Assembly: GCF_009834515.1 (NCBI RefSeq)
Contig: NZ_CP019426.1
Location: 6,403,501 to 6,467,500 of the forward strand
Direction of reading: 5' to 3'
DNA from: Pseudomonas sp. R84
GTDB lineage: Bacteria; Pseudomonadota; Gammaproteobacteria; Pseudomonadales; Pseudomonadaceae
Length of the DNA stretch: 64,000 nucleotides
The notes beneath the pieces were generated by a model. That model was not told where the DNA came from and made no database searches. It was given only the letters and a program-made list of their open reading frames with translations. Made by a program: the position numbers and the translations under genes. Position 1 is the stretch's first letter; each line of letters opens with the position of its first letter. This document shows, in pieces, positions 62,658 through 64,000 of the stretch.

Positions 62658-63547
62658 TGTATCAGAGCCTGCTCAAGTCCCTGAACCGCTTGAACCCGCG
62701 CGCCTGGGATTTCGTTCAGTTGACCCGCATGGACAAGCCGATCGGCATTTACCTGCTGCTGTGGCCGACGCTATGGGCGCTGTGGATTGCCGGCAAAGGC
62801 TCGCCGTCGTTGGCCAACATCGTGATTTTCGTCCTCGGCGTAGTGCTGACCCGCGCCGGAGGTTGTGTGATCAACGACTGGGCCGATCGCAAGGTCGACG
62901 GCCACGTCAAACGCACCGCGCAACGGCCATTGGCTGCGGGCAGAATCAGCTCGAAAGAAGCATTGGTGTTCTTCGCGCTGTTGATGGGCGTGAGTTTTCT
63001 GCTGGTGCTGTGCACCAACGCGCCGACCATCTGGTTGTCGCTGGGCGGTTTGGCGCTGGCCTTCACTTATCCGTTCATGAAGCGCTACACCTATTACCCG
63101 CAAGTGGTGCTGGGCGCGGCGTTCTCATGGGGCATGCCGATGGCGTTCACAGCCGAAACCGGCGAGCTGCCGGCAGCGGCTTGGCTGCTGTGGATCGCCA
63201 ATCTGTTGTGGACGGTGGGTTACGACACCTATTACGCGATGACCGATCGCGATGACGACTTGAAGATCGGCGTGAAGTCGACGGCGATTCTTTTTGGCGA
63301 GGCGGACCGGGTGATCATCCTCAGTTTGCAGGCGTTGTCGCTGGGTTGCCTGTTGCTGGCGGGGTCGAAGTTCGAGTTGGGGACGTGGTTCCATCTCGGC
63401 TTGCTGGTGGCTGCTGGCTGTTATGCGTGGGAATTCTGGTACACCCGCGATCGCGACCGCATGCGTTGCTTCAAGGCGTTTTTGCACAACCACTGGGCCG
63501 GGTTGGCGATTTTCGTCGGGATCGTGCTGGATTACGCGTTGCGATAA
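62657..63547 (+). CDS. ubiA: 4-hydroxybenzoate octaprenyltransferase UbiA
   Basis: 296 residues from the ATG at 62657. A polytopic membrane enzyme with the prenyl-diphosphate-binding Asp motifs in [20 protein letters not shown] and [20 protein letters not shown]. It attaches the polyprenyl chain to 4-hydroxybenzoate supplied by UbiC. Confidence 0.95.
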   Translation: MYQSLLKSLNRLNPRAWDFVQLTRMDKPIGIYLLLWPTLWALWIAGKGSPSLANIVIFVLGVVLTRAGGCVINDWADRKVDGHVKRTAQRPLAAGRISSKEALVFFALLMGVSFLLVLCTNAPTIWLSLGGLALAFTYPFMKRYTYYPQVVLGAAFSWGMPMAFTAETGELPAAAWLLWIANLLWTVGYDTYYAMTDRDDDLKIGVKSTAILFGEADRVIILSLQALSLGCLLLAGSKFELGTWFHLGLLVAAGCYAWEFWYTRDRDRMRCFKAFLHNHWAGLAIFVGIVLDYALR

Positions 63548-63557
63548 GGATTCACAA

Positions 63558-63650
63558 CTGTGGGAGCGAGCCTGCTCGCTGAATGCGTCGTGTCAGTCAG
63601 CCATTACGTTAACTGACACACCGCTTTCGCGAGCAGGCTCGCTCCCACAG
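63558..63650. repeat. REP inverted pair / terminator after ubiA
   Basis: Perfect arms at 63558-63579 and 63629-63650 carry the GGGAGCGAGCCTGCTCGC unit, with an inner TGTCAGT/ACTGACA pairing. Same REP family as 6459-6548. It lies between convergent genes. Confidence 0.85.
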
Positions 63651-63661
63651 GGGATTTGCGT

Positions 63662-64000
63662 TTATTTGGCCTTGGCGACTTTCCACGCGCCGTCCATTTT
63701 GCCGTCGCCGGTCATGTCACCGGCTTTCTTGTCCATCACAAAGGTGTACAGCGGCATGCCTTGGTAGGCCCACTGCATCTTGCCGTCGTCACGCTTGATG
63801 ACAGTCCAGTCACCCATCGACTTATCGCCTGCCTCAGCCATCAACGGCGGCCAGTTCGTTGCGCATTTGTCGTTGCACATCGACTTGCCGCCCGCGTCCT
63901 TGGCGAAGGTATACAGGGTCATGCCCTTGTGGTCGGTGTACATGCCGTCCTTCTCCATCGCCGGATCCGCAGCCAGTGCAAATCCAGGCAATGTCAGGGC
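63662..64000 (-). CDS. Secreted-repeat (COG4315-like) protein, partial
   Basis: Visible for 112 residues; the N-terminus runs off the window end. The end of a signal peptide is seen (ALTLPGFALAADPA). It carries two copies of the short repeat 'GMYTDHKGMTLYTFAKDAGG' / 'WAYQGMPLYTFVMDKKAGD', the conserved-secreted-repeat family, with paired Cys in MCNDKCATNWPP. Periplasmic; function unknown. Confidence 0.75.
   Translation of the reverse strand, partial: ALTLPGFALAADPAMEKDGMYTDHKGMTLYTFAKDAGGKSMCNDKCATNWPPLMAEAGDKSMGDWTVIKRDDGKMQWAYQGMPLYTFVMDKKAGDMTGDGKMDGAWKVAKAK

Overview
The window looks like chromosome of a fluorescent-group Pseudomonas. The evidence is the gene content and order (rph, yicC, gmk, rpoZ, spoT, ridA; an exbB-exbD-tonB operon; oxyR-recG; an HU gene beside rubredoxin reductase and rubredoxin; ubiC-ubiA), the GC-rich codon use of these genes, and Pseudomonas-type REP inverted repeats between them.

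Layout: (1) 1-14427 is conserved core: a DUF4870 gene cut by the window edge, rph (-), yicC-gmk-rpoZ-spoT-ridA (+), a lipoprotein, an SDR-type epimerase (-), exbB-exbD-tonB, oxyR-recG and a YbaK-HDOD protein. (2) 14492-17680 holds a large delta-60 repeat protein and a small SCP2-like protein. (3) 17970-28702 is an accessory island. A DUF6124 gene has a strongly folded 5' leader. A GNAT cassette lies between two copies of the DUF6124 3' end. Then come about thirteen tightly packed minus-strand genes, nearly all encoding exported proteins: several LprI-type lysozyme-inhibitor domains, an XAC2610-like calcium-loop protein, and duplicated families of unknown function. (4) 28906-32117 is a visibly AT-rich array of small exported proteins, one of them a frameshifted duplicate, interrupted by a 5'-truncated DUF6124 remnant and punctuated by a short AATAAATC(C/T)G repeat. 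(5) 32121-59448 is a complete-looking type VI secretion (T6SS) operon on the minus strand, laid out like the P. aeruginosa H2-T6SS: tssA-B-C-E, a PAAR/DUF6402 effector cassette, tssF-G-H, a sigma-54 activator, a small lipoprotein, tagH, tssJ-K-L-M, pppA, ppkA, vgrG, and a 576-residue cargo gene with a peptidoglycan-binding domain. No hcp (tssD) is present. (6) 60092-64000 returns to core: HU, rubredoxin reductase, rubredoxin, ubiC-ubiA, and a secreted-repeat protein cut by the window end.

How it fits together: the T6SS arms the cell with at least two VgrG/PAAR-linked effectors. The VgrG-linked one is followed directly by an exported protein that is the obvious candidate immunity factor. Beyond it lie more orphan exported genes that look like accumulated immunity genes, and then a longer string containing lysozyme-inhibitor folds. 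I read 19.6-32.1 kb as a probable periplasmic protection island attached to a T6SS. That is inference from domains, signal peptides, gene order and duplication scars. The best candidates for something undescribed are the VgrG-linked effector with its immunity array, the periplasmic inhibitor island, and the structured RNA leader of the DUF6124 gene.
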